In this document: positions 37,005-45,928 of the stretch, piece by piece | Position numbering within the stretch: the first letter of the stretch is position 1 | Layout of the letters: every line of letters starts with the position of its first letter | NCBI RefSeq assembly: GCF_016918735.1 | Contig: NZ_JAFFPR010000050.1 | Span: 314,747 to 378,746, forward strand | Length of the DNA: 64,000 bases | Reading direction: 5' to 3' | Origin: Leptospira abararensis | GTDB lineage: Bacteria; Spirochaetota; Leptospiria; Leptospirales; Leptospiraceae | Position numbers and translations under genes: made by a program | The notes under the pieces: model-generated | The model's database searches: none | Seen by the model: only the letters and a program-made list of their open reading frames with translations | What the model was told of the DNA's origin: nothing

Positions 37005-38219
37005 TTACCCGATGAACGTGGTATGTAAAGCCTTTACTGCATCTTCCGCTTGGTTTTGTTTGATGACACAGGAGATTTTAATCTCGGAAGTGGAAATCAT
37101 TTCAATGTTGATGTTTTTTTCCGCAAGCGATTGAAACATTTTAGCGGCCACACCTACATGAGATTTCATACCAACTCCTACCGCAGAAACGATAGAGATA
37201 TTTTCATCGAATTCTGCCTTTCCATTTCCGTGGTCTTTTGCATAAGTTTCGATTATTGGTTTGGCAGCCGATAGGTCTTTTTTCGCAATCGTAAAGGAAA
37301 TGGTATTGATTCCATCTCTTGGAGAAGACTGGACAATGACATCTACAATCACATCTTTATTTGCTAATTGAGTAAACAACTCCGCAGCGATTCCGGGTTT
37401 GTCTTTTACATCGGCAATGGTCACACGGGCTTGGTCACCTTTGGCTGTGACTCCACTTACTTTCATTTTTTCCATAATTTTGTCCTCACTCATCACTAAA
37501 GTTCCCGGTTTGTCGTGGAAACTGGATCGTACGTGGATGACCACGTTATAGTTCATACCTAATTCCACACTCCGAGAGTGAAGGACTCCAGCACCAAGGC
37601 TTGCTAGTTCCAACATTTCTTCGTATGTAATTTGTTTGTGCATCTTTGCCGTTGGAATCTTTCGTGGGTCGGCTGTATAAACCCCATCCACGTCTGTATA
37701 AATTTCACATTCATCGGCACCAAGGGCGGCAGCAAGAGCCACAGCAGAGGTATCACTTCCCCCACGGCCAAGGGTGACAATATTTTCGTCTTTATCAATT
37801 CCCTGGAAACCCGCAACGATGACCACCTTCCCTTTGTTAAATGCTTCATCGATGCGCGAACGATCAATCATTTCGATCTTTCCGTTAGAGAAGTTTCCAT
37901 CGGTTAGTATTTTTAATTGAGAGCCGGTAAAAGACTGAGCAGGAACTCCGAGTTCATTCAATGCGATGGCAAGAAGAGCAATCGACACTTGTTCGCCCGT
38001 AGAAAGCAACATGTCCATTTCCCGTTTCGGAGGATTTTTAGAAATCTGGTCAGCCAAGTCGACAAGTTCGTCTGTAGTATGTCCCATTGCAGAAACTACA
38101 ACGGCAACTTTTTGGCCTTCGTCGTGGTAACGTTTGATACGTTTGGCCACATTTTGGATTTTAGTGGTGTCACCAACGGAGGTTCCACCGTATTTTTGGA
38201 CAACGATTTTCGATGACAT
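37005..38219 (-). CDS. lysC: Aspartate kinase
   Basis: 404 residues. The kinase domain opens with [15 protein letters not shown] and has [23 protein letters not shown] and [13 protein letters not shown]; two ACT domains follow ([39 protein letters not shown]) that sense lysine/threonine. It is the first step of the aspartate family (lysine, threonine, methionine, diaminopimelate). First gene of a minus-strand run ending with the TPR gene. No lysine riboswitch is visible in the 104 bases upstream. Confidence 0.96.
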   Translation of the reverse strand: MSSKIVVQKYGGTSVGDTTKIQNVAKRIKRYHDEGQKVAVVVSAMGHTTDELVDLADQISKNPPKREMDMLLSTGEQVSIALLAIALNELGVPAQSFTGSQLKILTDGNFSNGKIEMIDRSRIDEAFNKGKVVIVAGFQGIDKDENIVTLGRGGSDTSAVALAAALGADECEIYTDVDGVYTADPRKIPTAKMHKQITYEEMLELASLGAGVLHSRSVELGMNYNVVIHVRSSFHDKPGTLVMSEDKIMEKMKVSGVTAKGDQARVTIADVKDKPGIAAELFTQLANKDVIVDVIVQSSPRDGINTISFTIAKKDLSAAKPIIETYAKDHGNGKAEFDENISIVSAVGVGMKSHVGVAAKMFQSLAEKNINIEMISTSEIKISCVIKQNQAEDAVKALHTTFIG

Positions 38220-38323
38220 GGGTTTATGGACAGGGTGCTACAAGCAAATCGGGAATCAAGTAGAATGAATTTTTTTGCAACCAAACGGCAGTAGCGGACT
38301 CCAATAGTTATAGGTTTATTTGC

Positions 38324-39259
38324 ATGAATTCTTCTTCCTCTACTGTTGGGCCAGTTGTCAAAGAACAGGCACCCTTACTTTTCCTAATTTTGTTCTTTTT
38401 GGTTCAGGCCACTGTCCTTACCGTTTTCACAGTTCCCTTTTCCTGGTCTCTCGTTTGGGTCGCTGTGGGTTCTTATTTTCTAAGAATGTTTGGAATTACC
38501 GCTGCCTACCATCGTTACTTTTCCCACGCATCGTTCAAAACCTCTCGAGTTTTCCAATTTGTTTTGGCTTGGATTGGGGCTATGGCAATGCAAAAGGGTC
38601 CTCTTTGGTGGGCCGCTCACCACAGAAACCATCACAAATATTCTGATACAGAAAAGGACATTCATTCCCCTAGTCGCAAAGGGTTTTGGTATTCCCATAT
38701 GTTTTGGTTTCTCCGAGATGATTATAACGATTATGAAGCCAAACTCATTCCTGATTTTTATAAGTATCCAGAACTTCGATTTTTAGATCGTTACCATTGG
38801 ATTGCTCCTTTAAGTTATGCGGTATTCCTTTATACCGTTGGTGGTTGGGGTTGGCTTGTGTATGGGTATGCAGTTTCTACTTTTATTCTAGGACATGCCA
38901 CGTGGACCATCAATTCACTTTCGCATGTTTATGGTTCGGTTCGTTACGATTCCCGGGACACAAGCAAAAACAATCTCTGGCTTGCCATTCTTACTATGGG
39001 AGAAGGTTGGCATAACAACCACCACTACTATTGTTCTTCTGCGAACCAAGGTTTCTATTGGTATGAAGTCGATATTTCTTATTATATTTTAAAGGCACTT
39101 AGCTTATTTGGGATTGTTTGGGACTTAAAAAAACCACCAAAGAAAGTATTGGATGAAGGACTTCTTCGTGACCAAGAGCAAAAAGAATTAAGAGAATCTA
39201 TGCGTCAGGAAAAACAAAGAGCAAAGGTCAAAAATAAAGTAGGAGTGCTTTCTACTTAA
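38324..39259 (+). CDS. Membrane acyl-CoA / fatty-acid desaturase
   Basis: 311 residues with membrane helices and the three histidine boxes of the SCD-type di-iron desaturases: HRYFSH, HHRNHH, and HNNHHY, plus NSLSHVYG. It inserts a delta-9-type double bond into acyl-CoA or acyl chains and so affects membrane fluidity. A basic C-terminal tail (residues about 285-311) is extra. Divergent from lysC with 104 bases between; converges on the gene at 39264 with four bases between. Confidence 0.92.
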   Translation: MNSSSSTVGPVVKEQAPLLFLILFFLVQATVLTVFTVPFSWSLVWVAVGSYFLRMFGITAAYHRYFSHASFKTSRVFQFVLAWIGAMAMQKGPLWWAAHHRNHHKYSDTEKDIHSPSRKGFWYSHMFWFLRDDYNDYEAKLIPDFYKYPELRFLDRYHWIAPLSYAVFLYTVGGWGWLVYGYAVSTFILGHATWTINSLSHVYGSVRYDSRDTSKNNLWLAILTMGEGWHNNHHYYCSSANQGFYWYEVDISYYILKALSLFGIVWDLKKPPKKVLDEGLLRDQEQKELRESMRQEKQRAKVKNKVGVLST

Positions 39260-39263
39260 GAGT

Positions 39264-39773
39264 TCATACTCCTAATCGTTTGCGAATGTCTGCTGGGATA
39301 CTTTGGATCGAATCGTATCTTTTTTTCTTTCCGCCCGGCAGTGACACGTAATAGAATCCATTGATCATTTCTAAAAAGTAATCTTCTCCTTTTTCTCCTA
39401 AGGATCTGTTATCCAGTTCCTTTACCATTTTTTGGTATTTGGAAGGAAGGAGATTCCAATTCATATAATTAGTAACCACCCCTTGGTCATTCACGGTATA
39501 AGCACCATCTTGGTGAAGGATTTTGGTTCCATTATAATCAAAAACTTCCATCACCTTTAGGTTTGTGTCTTTTGCCGATTTAGAATCCTTCTTGGATTTA
39601 TCTGGAGAAGGATTGGATGATTCATTCGAACCAGATCCTTGTTTTGATTTTTGATTGGCAGTTGTTTCTTTTTTTCTTAATTTACCAAATAAGAGTAAAA
39701 AAATACCAGCAAACATTAATGATGCGAATAAAAAAATCTCAGTTGTGGATAAATCAAATAAGTAACGCCACAT
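39264..39773 (-). CDS. Hypothetical single-pass membrane protein
   Basis: 169 residues. One N-terminal helix (EIFLFASLMFAGIFLLLFG) followed by a Lys/Ser/Asn-rich linker to about residue 75 and a C-terminal domain that repeats phrases such as YDSIQSIPADIRKRL and WNLLPSKYQKMVKEL. I do not recognise the domain. It follows the small lipoprotein by two bases, so it belongs to the same minus-strand operon. Confidence 0.68.
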   Translation of the reverse strand: MWRYLFDLSTTEIFLFASLMFAGIFLLLFGKLRKKETTANQKSKQGSGSNESSNPSPDKSKKDSKSAKDTNLKVMEVFDYNGTKILHQDGAYTVNDQGVVTNYMNWNLLPSKYQKMVKELDNRSLGEKGEDYFLEMINGFYYVSLPGGKKKRYDSIQSIPADIRKRLGV

Positions 39774-39775
39774 AA

Positions 39776-40084
39776 TTATTTAAAACTTGTCCCAATGTTT
39801 TTACAAGAATCGGGAATATACCCTTCTATATTCCAAGTAAGACAATCGATGAGTTCAATGGCTCGAAAACAAAGTTTCAGATCATCAATTTTGGCTCGCC
39901 CCAACAGGAGAGCTCCTGGTAGTTTGTTGGTTCCGCAGGCAGAATTCTTTAAGGCGTAGGTTTCAAAGATCTTTTGGTTTCCTTCTTGTGCGGAATAAAA
40001 CAAGTCGTCTCGATTTTGAATGCAATGGAAAGATAACCCAGAAAAAACGAAGAGGATCCATACCCTCGAAAGAAACCATTTCAT
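39776..40084 (-). CDS. Small Cys-rich putative lipoprotein
   Basis: 102 residues. Signal ILFVFSGLSFHC ends in a loose lipobox with Cys near residue 21; four more cysteines follow (SACGTN, LKLCFR, LIDCLTW, PDSCKN), suggesting disulphides. This pattern is common among small Leptospira lipoproteins of unknown role. Its ATG overlaps the stop of the LEA-like gene (ATGA). Confidence 0.7.
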   Translation of the reverse strand: MKWFLSRVWILFVFSGLSFHCIQNRDDLFYSAQEGNQKIFETYALKNSACGTNKLPGALLLGRAKIDDLKLCFRAIELIDCLTWNIEGYIPDSCKNIGTSFK

Positions 40085-40611
40085 TTTTTAAGTTTGATCC
40101 GAGAGACTTCCCGAACAGGAATGGGAACTTTTCCAAACACACTATCTATTTCGACAGTCCCGTAAATTTCGAATTCCGCATCTTCTCCACGTCTAGCTGT
40201 CTCAGAGAGTTGTTTTGCTAAAAGTAAAAGTTTAGGAAGAATCGATTGTTTTTGCTCGGGAATGAGTTTCAGAACTACTGTGGAAGTTGAGTTTGGATCC
40301 ACTTCGAGGGGAGTTTCGTTTTGGAGTTTTCCAATGTACTCTTTTCCATTCGCGGTGATGAGTTGGATTTCCAAATCAAATTTATAGATATTGACCTTGG
40401 TATTGTTAGGATTCTCTACGGAAATTTCCGGATACAAATCCACAAGAGGAATGAGGGGAAAGTTTGGGTTTGGTTTTAGATCGATACGAACATCCACCAA
40501 ATCAAACTTACACGCCTTAAGACTTTCTAAATTTTTCTTTGTATCACTCAAACAATGAGTGAAGGTAAAAAAAGATACGAAAGCGAATGAAAATAATAAT
40601 CTACGGACCAA
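40081..40611 (-). CDS. LEA14-like putative lipoprotein
   Basis: 176 residues. Signal FAFVSFFTFTHC ends in a Cys near residue 20. The mature part resembles LEA type 2 (WHy) domains: FDLVDVRIDLKPNP, ISVENPNNTKVNIYKFDLEI, LEVDPNSTSTVVLKL and a final GTVEIDSVFGKVPIPV. The function of the domain is binding or stress protection, not defined. Start is TTG 40611, overlapping the MDR gene by 11 bases. Confidence 0.75.
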   Translation of the reverse strand: MVRRLLFSFAFVSFFTFTHCLSDTKKNLESLKACKFDLVDVRIDLKPNPNFPLIPLVDLYPEISVENPNNTKVNIYKFDLEIQLITANGKEYIGKLQNETPLEVDPNSTSTVVLKLIPEQKQSILPKLLLLAKQLSETARRGEDAEFEIYGTVEIDSVFGKVPIPVREVSRIKLKK

Positions 40612-41581
40612 ATACTACCTTCCCTTCGGTCATATGTTGTTTATAAAATTCCAAACCTTCTTTGTATTCCTCAAACTTAAATCGTTTGTTGATTTTGGTT
40701 TGGAAAACGGTTTTAAGAAATTTTTGTGCTTCTTTGGCTTGTTTTTGAAATTCTTCCAAACCAATTTCATAAATCCAAGAAGATAACCAAAATCCCTCGA
40801 TCTTTTTGTTTTGAAACAACATGATTCCCGCGTTGACTGCAAATGGTTTTTCGGACAAAGCCCCGTAACATACAATCTTTGAGCCATAAGGCATACATTC
40901 CACAAGAGATTGTGCTGTTTCACCGGCAACGGCATCGATAGCATAGGTTGCGTTTAGTTTTTTGGAAATTTTATATAAGTCTTTTTGATAGTTGGGGGAA
41001 GAGGAGTTGAGAATGTTTTCTGCTCCAATGGCCAGAAGACTGTCCTCTTGTTCTTTTTTTCGCACAACATTGATTAGCGGAATTCCCCGTTCTTTACATA
41101 GTCGCACTACCATTTTGCCTAGGGCACTGGCTGCGGCAGTTTGAATCATGGCAGGATGAGCTTCTTTCGAACAACGAGAGACCATAGCCCAAGCAGTCAT
41201 GGGGTTTACAAAAAAACTAGATCCTTCATCAAGAGTCACTCCATCCACTAACGGCAAACAGTTGTCTTCGGTAGTGATCATGTATTCGGCCCAGGACCCA
41301 TCGTTTTGAGGTGCCACGCAGGAGACATTCATTCCCACTTTCAGGGTTTTGATGGCACTCCCTACGGCATCGACAACTCCACTGGCTTCGAAACCCGCAG
41401 ACACAGGTGCTTTTTTCTTAAAACCATAAAGCCCTCGAATGAACATTAGGTCGGAAGGATTGATGGGAGAAAGATGGATTTTGATTCGAACTTCATTTTC
41501 CTTCGGTGTAGGAATTTCTTTTTCCCTGAGTTCTAATTGTGGTTCGGATTCGTCGTATTTTAGGATGGTGACTGCTTTCAT
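40601..41581 (-). CDS. Zinc-binding-type (MDR) quinone oxidoreductase-like dehydrogenase
   Basis: About 326 residues of the medium-chain dehydrogenase fold, quinone/enoyl reductase branch. It starts MKAVTILKYDESEPQ and has the GroES-like half (IHLSPINPSDLMFIRG, SAGFEASGVVDAVGS) and the NADPH Rossmann half (AAASALGKMVVRLCKERGIP, in place of GxGxxG). The structural zinc cysteine cluster is absent, as in quinone reductases. I prefer ATG 41581; an in-frame ATG at 41599 exists. First gene of the operon with the three small envelope genes. Confidence 0.83.
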   Translation of the reverse strand: MKAVTILKYDESEPQLELREKEIPTPKENEVRIKIHLSPINPSDLMFIRGLYGFKKKAPVSAGFEASGVVDAVGSAIKTLKVGMNVSCVAPQNDGSWAEYMITTEDNCLPLVDGVTLDEGSSFFVNPMTAWAMVSRCSKEAHPAMIQTAAASALGKMVVRLCKERGIPLINVVRKKEQEDSLLAIGAENILNSSSPNYQKDLYKISKKLNATYAIDAVAGETAQSLVECMPYGSKIVCYGALSEKPFAVNAGIMLFQNKKIEGFWLSSWIYEIGLEEFQKQAKEAQKFLKTVFQTKINKRFKFEEYKEGLEFYKQHMTEGKVVFGP

Positions 41582-41651
41582 CTCGTCCCATTCAGTCATT
41601 TAAAATCTGCTTGCCAACTCTTTCTTTCAAAGGAAGAATTTTAAGTCTGCC

Positions 41652-42446
41652 GTGAAATCAAAAAAGTTATCGAAGGAAGCCCTAACAGGAATCGTTTTTT
41701 TTTCTATTTTGGTCTTTGCTTTTTTCACCACTGTCATTGAACCGGATCGTCCTGCCAAAAAATATCCTTATCGCTTATCCCTCTTTTATTCTAGAATTGA
41801 TGGAATCAAAGAAGGTACTGAAGTTCGAATTTTAGGAATTCAAAAAGGGTATGTCGCCCATATCGATTCTAGACCACTCATCGATATACCGGATCGTCGT
41901 TTTTTAGACCATAACATGGATCATGCGATTGAGCTCCATATTGCCTTAGAAGATCCCTTAACTCTTTGGGACAATTATGAAGTGGATTTTCAAACCATCA
42001 CTTTATTTTCAGGAAGGATCATCAATATCAATCCAGGAAGTTCCGATGGGAAACGTCCCTTTTTTAAACCGACATTTCGTGAAGGGGAAAAATCCCCCGA
42101 CTATTTGCCCTCTGCCCGTTATTTTGATGATTTTTTTAAGGCAACTTCGGCCACTATGGAAGAAAATCGTTCCGATCTTCGGCAAATCACATTGGATTTT
42201 CGTTCGATCACCGATAAATTAAATCATACAGACGGAACAATTCCCAAATTAATCGGTGATACAGAAATGTATGATGAACTTCTTGCGACGATTAAGGACG
42301 CAGAAACGATAGGAAAAGAAGGAAGGCGTTATATGGAGAGTTCCCGAAATTTGGAGAGCACCATGCCGATTCCTTTTTTGATTACAGCATCGTATTACGG
42401 ACGTACAACGCCAATTACGGGAAGAAGGATTGGACCACAAGATTAA
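41652..42446 (+). CDS. MlaD/MCE-domain membrane protein
   Basis: 264 residues. An N-terminal helix (GIVFFSILVFAFFTTV) anchors it; the MCE domain follows with LFYSRIDGIKEGTEVRILGIQKG and a beta-rich core to about residue 150, then a helical tail. MlaD-type proteins bind an ABC transporter to carry phospholipids between membranes. No MlaE or MlaF gene is near. Start is GTG 41652. The stop overlaps the start of the glycosyltransferase (TAATGA), so they are coupled. Confidence 0.82.
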   Translation: MKSKKLSKEALTGIVFFSILVFAFFTTVIEPDRPAKKYPYRLSLFYSRIDGIKEGTEVRILGIQKGYVAHIDSRPLIDIPDRRFLDHNMDHAIELHIALEDPLTLWDNYEVDFQTITLFSGRIININPGSSDGKRPFFKPTFREGEKSPDYLPSARYFDDFFKATSATMEENRSDLRQITLDFRSITDKLNHTDGTIPKLIGDTEMYDELLATIKDAETIGKEGRRYMESSRNLESTMPIPFLITASYYGRTTPITGRRIGPQD

Positions 42447-43525
42447 TGAAAGTTGCAATTATACATGATTGGCTCACCGGTATGCGCGGTGGGGAAATAG
42501 TTCTCGATAGTTTATTAAAAGCGTTTCCCGAAGCGGATTTATTTACTCTTTTTTATTCCAAAGGAAAACTTAACGAAAGGATTGAAAGCCGTAAAATCAC
42601 AACGGCGTTTACAAACAACCTTCCTTTTAAAGAAAAATACTATCGGTACTACTTACCGGTTTTTCCCACAGCCATTGAGTCGTTAGATCTCAAAGGATAT
42701 GATGTAGTGATTAGTTCTTCACACTGCGTTGCTAAAGGAGTCATCCCTCATCCTGATACTTTCCATTTAAGTTATATCCATAGTCCTATGCGTTATGTTT
42801 GGGACATGTATTATGATTATTTTCCAAACAGGAAAGGTTTTAAGTTTTTTCTATTACAAACGATCGCCAACTACCTTCGTACTTGGGATGCGGCTTCTGC
42901 CAATCGTGTGGATTATTTTACGTGTAATTCTCATTTTGTGGGAAGGCGAATCCAAAAGTATTATAGACGCGATTATAAAATTGTGTATCCCCCTTGTTTG
43001 CCTGAGGATTTTCGAGTCCACGATGTCTCTAAAGATGATTATTATCTGATGGTCTCGGCCTTTGCTCCTTACAAAAAAATTGATCTAGCCATTGAAGCCT
43101 TCCGAGAAAACGGAAAACCCCTCATCCTTGTCGGTGGGGGCCAGGAAGAGGGGAACCTCGTCAAAAATTTACCAAAAAACATCCTTTGGAAAAAAGGTCT
43201 ACCTCGCCCCGAGGTGATTGAACTCTACAAAAAAGCCCGTGGGTTTATCTTTCCTGGGATGGAGGACTTCGGGATCACTCCAGTCGAGTCCCAGGCCTAT
43301 GCCACTCCTGTCATTGCGTATGGGAAGGGCGGCGCTTTGGAGTCCGTCAAAGAGGACAGAACCGGGGTGTTTTTCAAAGAACAGACCGTAAAATCCTTAA
43401 ATGATGCCATCCAAAGGTCAGAAAAGATCCATTTCAAACGCGGAGATTTCCAAAATTCCATCAATCGATTTACGGAAGAAAAATTCGTAAGCGAAATTCG
43501 AAAGGTAGTCGATAGACATAAGTAG
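42446..43525 (+). CDS. GT4-family glycosyltransferase
   Basis: 359 residues, GT-B fold. The N-terminal half begins VAIIHDWLTGMRGGEIVLD and has HLSYIHSPMRYVWD; the donor half has MVSAFAPYKKIDLAIEAF, LVGGGQEEGNL, and the E-x7-E motif region MEDFGITPVESQAYATPVIAYGKGGALE. It most likely adds mannose or another sugar to an LPS or lipid carrier. It reads straight into flbD: its TAG is in the same frame as flbD, 21 bases upstream. Confidence 0.92.
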   Translation: MKVAIIHDWLTGMRGGEIVLDSLLKAFPEADLFTLFYSKGKLNERIESRKITTAFTNNLPFKEKYYRYYLPVFPTAIESLDLKGYDVVISSSHCVAKGVIPHPDTFHLSYIHSPMRYVWDMYYDYFPNRKGFKFFLLQTIANYLRTWDAASANRVDYFTCNSHFVGRRIQKYYRRDYKIVYPPCLPEDFRVHDVSKDDYYLMVSAFAPYKKIDLAIEAFRENGKPLILVGGGQEEGNLVKNLPKNILWKKGLPRPEVIELYKKARGFIFPGMEDFGITPVESQAYATPVIAYGKGGALESVKEDRTGVFFKEQTVKSLNDAIQRSEKIHFKRGDFQNSINRFTEEKFVSEIRKVVDRHK

Positions 43526-43546
43526 AAATCTCTGAAGGGGGATCTC

Positions 43547-43765
43547 CTGGTCATACTACATCGACTCAAAGGTGCGGAATTTGTTCTCAATGCAGACTTG
43601 ATTGAGACCATCGAAGCAAACCCGGATACGATCATCACTCTTGTGAATGAAAAGAAATTCATTGTACTAGAGCCTGTTGCGGAAGTTGTGGAAAAGGTAG
43701 TCGCCTACCAAACAAGAATCCACAATCTCCCCCGAGTCAGTGGGAAAATGCCTGAGGAAACATAA
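43547..43765 (+). CDS. flbD: Flagellar protein FlbD, CTG start
   Basis: 72 residues, the usual FlbD length, from the sequence itself: (M)VILHRLKGAEFVLNADLIET, then IEANPDTIITLVNEKKFIV and LEPVAEVVEKVVAYQ. No ATG, GTG or TTG exists in frame between the glycosyltransferase stop and the first conserved residues; the best start is CTG at 43547, preceded by GAAGGGGGATCTC, a strong ribosome site at normal spacing. FlbD sits next to MotA in spirochaetes and many flagellate bacteria; its role is in motor or hook assembly. It ends three bases before motA. Confidence 0.85.
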   Translation: MVILHRLKGAEFVLNADLIETIEANPDTIITLVNEKKFIVLEPVAEVVEKVVAYQTRIHNLPRVSGKMPEET

Positions 43766-43768
43766 GAA

Positions 43769-44551
43769 ATGGATATAGCTACAGTCATTGGTTTGGCCCT
43801 TGGATTGGCCTTAATGTTACTAGGGGTGGTTTCGGGGGGACTTGCACTCACCGACCTTATCGACATTCCCTCGGTCATGATTACATTTGGTGGTGCCGCC
43901 GCCGCTACGATCATTTCCTTCCCTTGGACTTCCACCATTGGAGTGGGGGCAGTGACCAAAAAAGCCTTTCAAAATCCACCTTCAGACTTACCGGGTCTCA
44001 TTACGACACTTGTTAGCTTTTCTGAAAAAGCACGTCGGGAAGGTTTACTTGCCTTGGAAGATGATATTAATGAACTTCCTGAAGAATTTTTAAAAAAGGG
44101 AATCCAACTTGTAGTGGATGGAACCGACCCCGAACTTGTGCGAAATATTATGGAAACCGAAATTGGGAACACGGCCACAAGGCATGCTTATGGTCGTGCT
44201 TGGTGGGATGCTTACGCTGGTTTTGCGCCGGGCTTCGGGATGCTTGGGACCCTTGTGGGTCTTGTAGGGATGTTAAAGAACTTAGGTGGTGGGGACGCCA
44301 GTGCGATTGGGCAAGGTATGGCGACAGCTCTTATTACCACACTTTACGGATCACTTGCACAGAACTTATTTGCAGCGCCAATTGTTAGAAAACTCACAAG
44401 AAGATCGGAAGATGAACTTGTAATCAAACAAGTGATGGTGGAAGGAACTTTATCCATTCAATCAGGAGACAACCCACGGATTGTAAAAGAGAAGTTGGCG
44501 AGTTTCTTAACTCCTGCGGAAAGAACGGCCCTCAAAGACGACGGAGATTAA
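43769..44551 (+). CDS. motA: Flagellar motor stator subunit MotA
   Basis: 260 residues with four membrane helices. Landmarks: the first pair (LGLALMLLGVVSGGLALTDL; SVMITFGGAAAATIISF), a cytoplasmic loop with charged residues (FSEKARREGLLALEDDINEL), and APGFGMLGTLVGLVGML with the conserved proline of the third helix. It forms the proton- or sodium-conducting stator with MotB, encoded 11 bases later. ATG 43769. Confidence 0.96.
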   Translation: MDIATVIGLALGLALMLLGVVSGGLALTDLIDIPSVMITFGGAAAATIISFPWTSTIGVGAVTKKAFQNPPSDLPGLITTLVSFSEKARREGLLALEDDINELPEEFLKKGIQLVVDGTDPELVRNIMETEIGNTATRHAYGRAWWDAYAGFAPGFGMLGTLVGLVGMLKNLGGGDASAIGQGMATALITTLYGSLAQNLFAAPIVRKLTRRSEDELVIKQVMVEGTLSIQSGDNPRIVKEKLASFLTPAERTALKDDGD

Positions 44552-44561
44552 TATTTAAACC

Positions 44562-45395
44562 ATGGCGTCTAAGAAAGAAAAATGTCCTGAGTGTATCCAA
44601 AAAGTTCCCGAGTTCATGGCAACTTACGGGGACATGGTGACACTTCTCCTTTGTTTCTTTATCCTTTTGTATACAACGGGTAAAACAGATGCAAAGGAGA
44701 TGCAGATCATTTTGTCTGCATTCAAATCTACCACAGGATTTTTTACCGGGGGACAAACTCTTTCTAAGGGATCTTTGGAAGAAATGGGAATGCAAATTGA
44801 ATCTCTCCCATCACAAGTAGTAGGACGAAACCTTTCCAAAGCAAAAAAAGATGCCCATGAAGTGTTCAAACCAGAAGTGGAAGCTGGAAAAGTTCGGATT
44901 TCTGAAAACGAAAGAGGACTTGTGATCTCGCTTGTCGGTGCGGATTATTTTTATCCAGGTTCGGCAATACTAACGCCTGCTATCCGAGAGACATTACGAA
45001 AAGCAGCGGGTCTTATCAAAGGACTCGAACGGTTTGTTCGTGTGGAAGGGCATAGTGATGATGATGCCGTGAATCCAGTGAACCGTCCCGGAAGAGAAGA
45101 AAGAGAATATATCAATAACTGGGATTTGGCGGGAGCCAGAGCCGTAAATGCTACTGTTTTTATGATCAATTCTGAAGAAATTGAACCAAGTTGGTTCCAA
45201 GCCGTGAGTTTTGGATCCTACAGACCTCTTGTATTAGAGAATGAAGGTACACCGGAAGCAAAAGCTTTCAACCGTAGAGTGGATATCATCATCCTAACCG
45301 AGAAGTCTACCAAACGGGGGCCAGGAGAAAGTAAATACGGACTCCCTGACACTCGTTTGCCGAACACTGAAACAAATGTAGAAGGAGAATTTTAA
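44562..45395 (+). CDS. motB: Flagellar motor stator subunit MotB
   Basis: 277 residues. The ion-binding aspartate is Asp24 in ATYGDMVTLLLCFFILLYT, the plug/linker follows, and the OmpA-like peptidoglycan-binding domain covers about 130-250 (RVEGHSDDDAVNPVNRPG, WDLAGARAVN, NRRVDIII). It fixes the stator to the cell wall of the periplasmic flagella. The fliL gene starts two bases after its stop. Confidence 0.96.
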   Translation: MASKKEKCPECIQKVPEFMATYGDMVTLLLCFFILLYTTGKTDAKEMQIILSAFKSTTGFFTGGQTLSKGSLEEMGMQIESLPSQVVGRNLSKAKKDAHEVFKPEVEAGKVRISENERGLVISLVGADYFYPGSAILTPAIRETLRKAAGLIKGLERFVRVEGHSDDDAVNPVNRPGREEREYINNWDLAGARAVNATVFMINSEEIEPSWFQAVSFGSYRPLVLENEGTPEAKAFNRRVDIIILTEKSTKRGPGESKYGLPDTRLPNTETNVEGEF

Positions 45396-45396
45396 C

Positions 45397-45924
45397 ATGG
45401 GTGACCGTGAAGTAGATGAAGAAGAAGGTGGGTTAGCCGAAGGTAGTTCCGCCTCTGCAGGGATGTCCCCCATTGTAAAATGGTTATTGTACATCGCTGC
45501 TGCCATTTTCGGGATTATCATTGTAACCGTTATATCGATGTTTGTTGCTCAAAAGACGGCAACAAGTGTGTTTAAACAACAAAAGAATATCTCTCTTGTG
45601 AAAGCTCCCCCTCCTTTGGAAGTTTACACATTTCAAGAAGAATTTAGAGTGAATACTTCTGACGTTGGCGAATCACACTTTGTTAAGTTAAAGATGTCAC
45701 TTGGATTTGAATCTGGCCAACCAGCACTTTCTGCAGAACTTGCGGCTCGTGTGGCTCAAATGCAAAATATCATCAACTTAGTCATTGCTCGTAAAACAAA
45801 AGACGATTTAAAATCCATTACCAACCAATTGGATTTACGTGAGGAAATCAAAGCTCACTTAAATCATATTTTGACGAATGGAAAAATCAAAGAGGTTTAC
45901 TTTACCGAGTTCTTGGTAAACTAG
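45397..45924 (+). CDS. fliL: Flagellar basal-body-associated protein FliL
   Basis: 175 residues: an acidic N-terminal tail, one helix (WLLYIAAAIFGIIIVTVISMFVA), then the stomatin-like FliL domain (YTFQEEFRVNTSDVG, FVKLKMSLGFE, REEIKAHLNHILTN, VYFTEFLVN). It supports stator function. GAAGGAG lies ahead of the ATG at 45397. It ends four bases before kdsB. Confidence 0.93.
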   Translation: MGDREVDEEEGGLAEGSSASAGMSPIVKWLLYIAAAIFGIIIVTVISMFVAQKTATSVFKQQKNISLVKAPPPLEVYTFQEEFRVNTSDVGESHFVKLKMSLGFESGQPALSAELAARVAQMQNIINLVIARKTKDDLKSITNQLDLREEIKAHLNHILTNGKIKEVYFTEFLVN

Positions 45925-45928
45925 GACT

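Noticed and set aside
38220..38323. Lysine riboswitch upstream of lysC
   Set aside because: Only 104 bases and no pairing pattern of the lysine aptamer could be seen.
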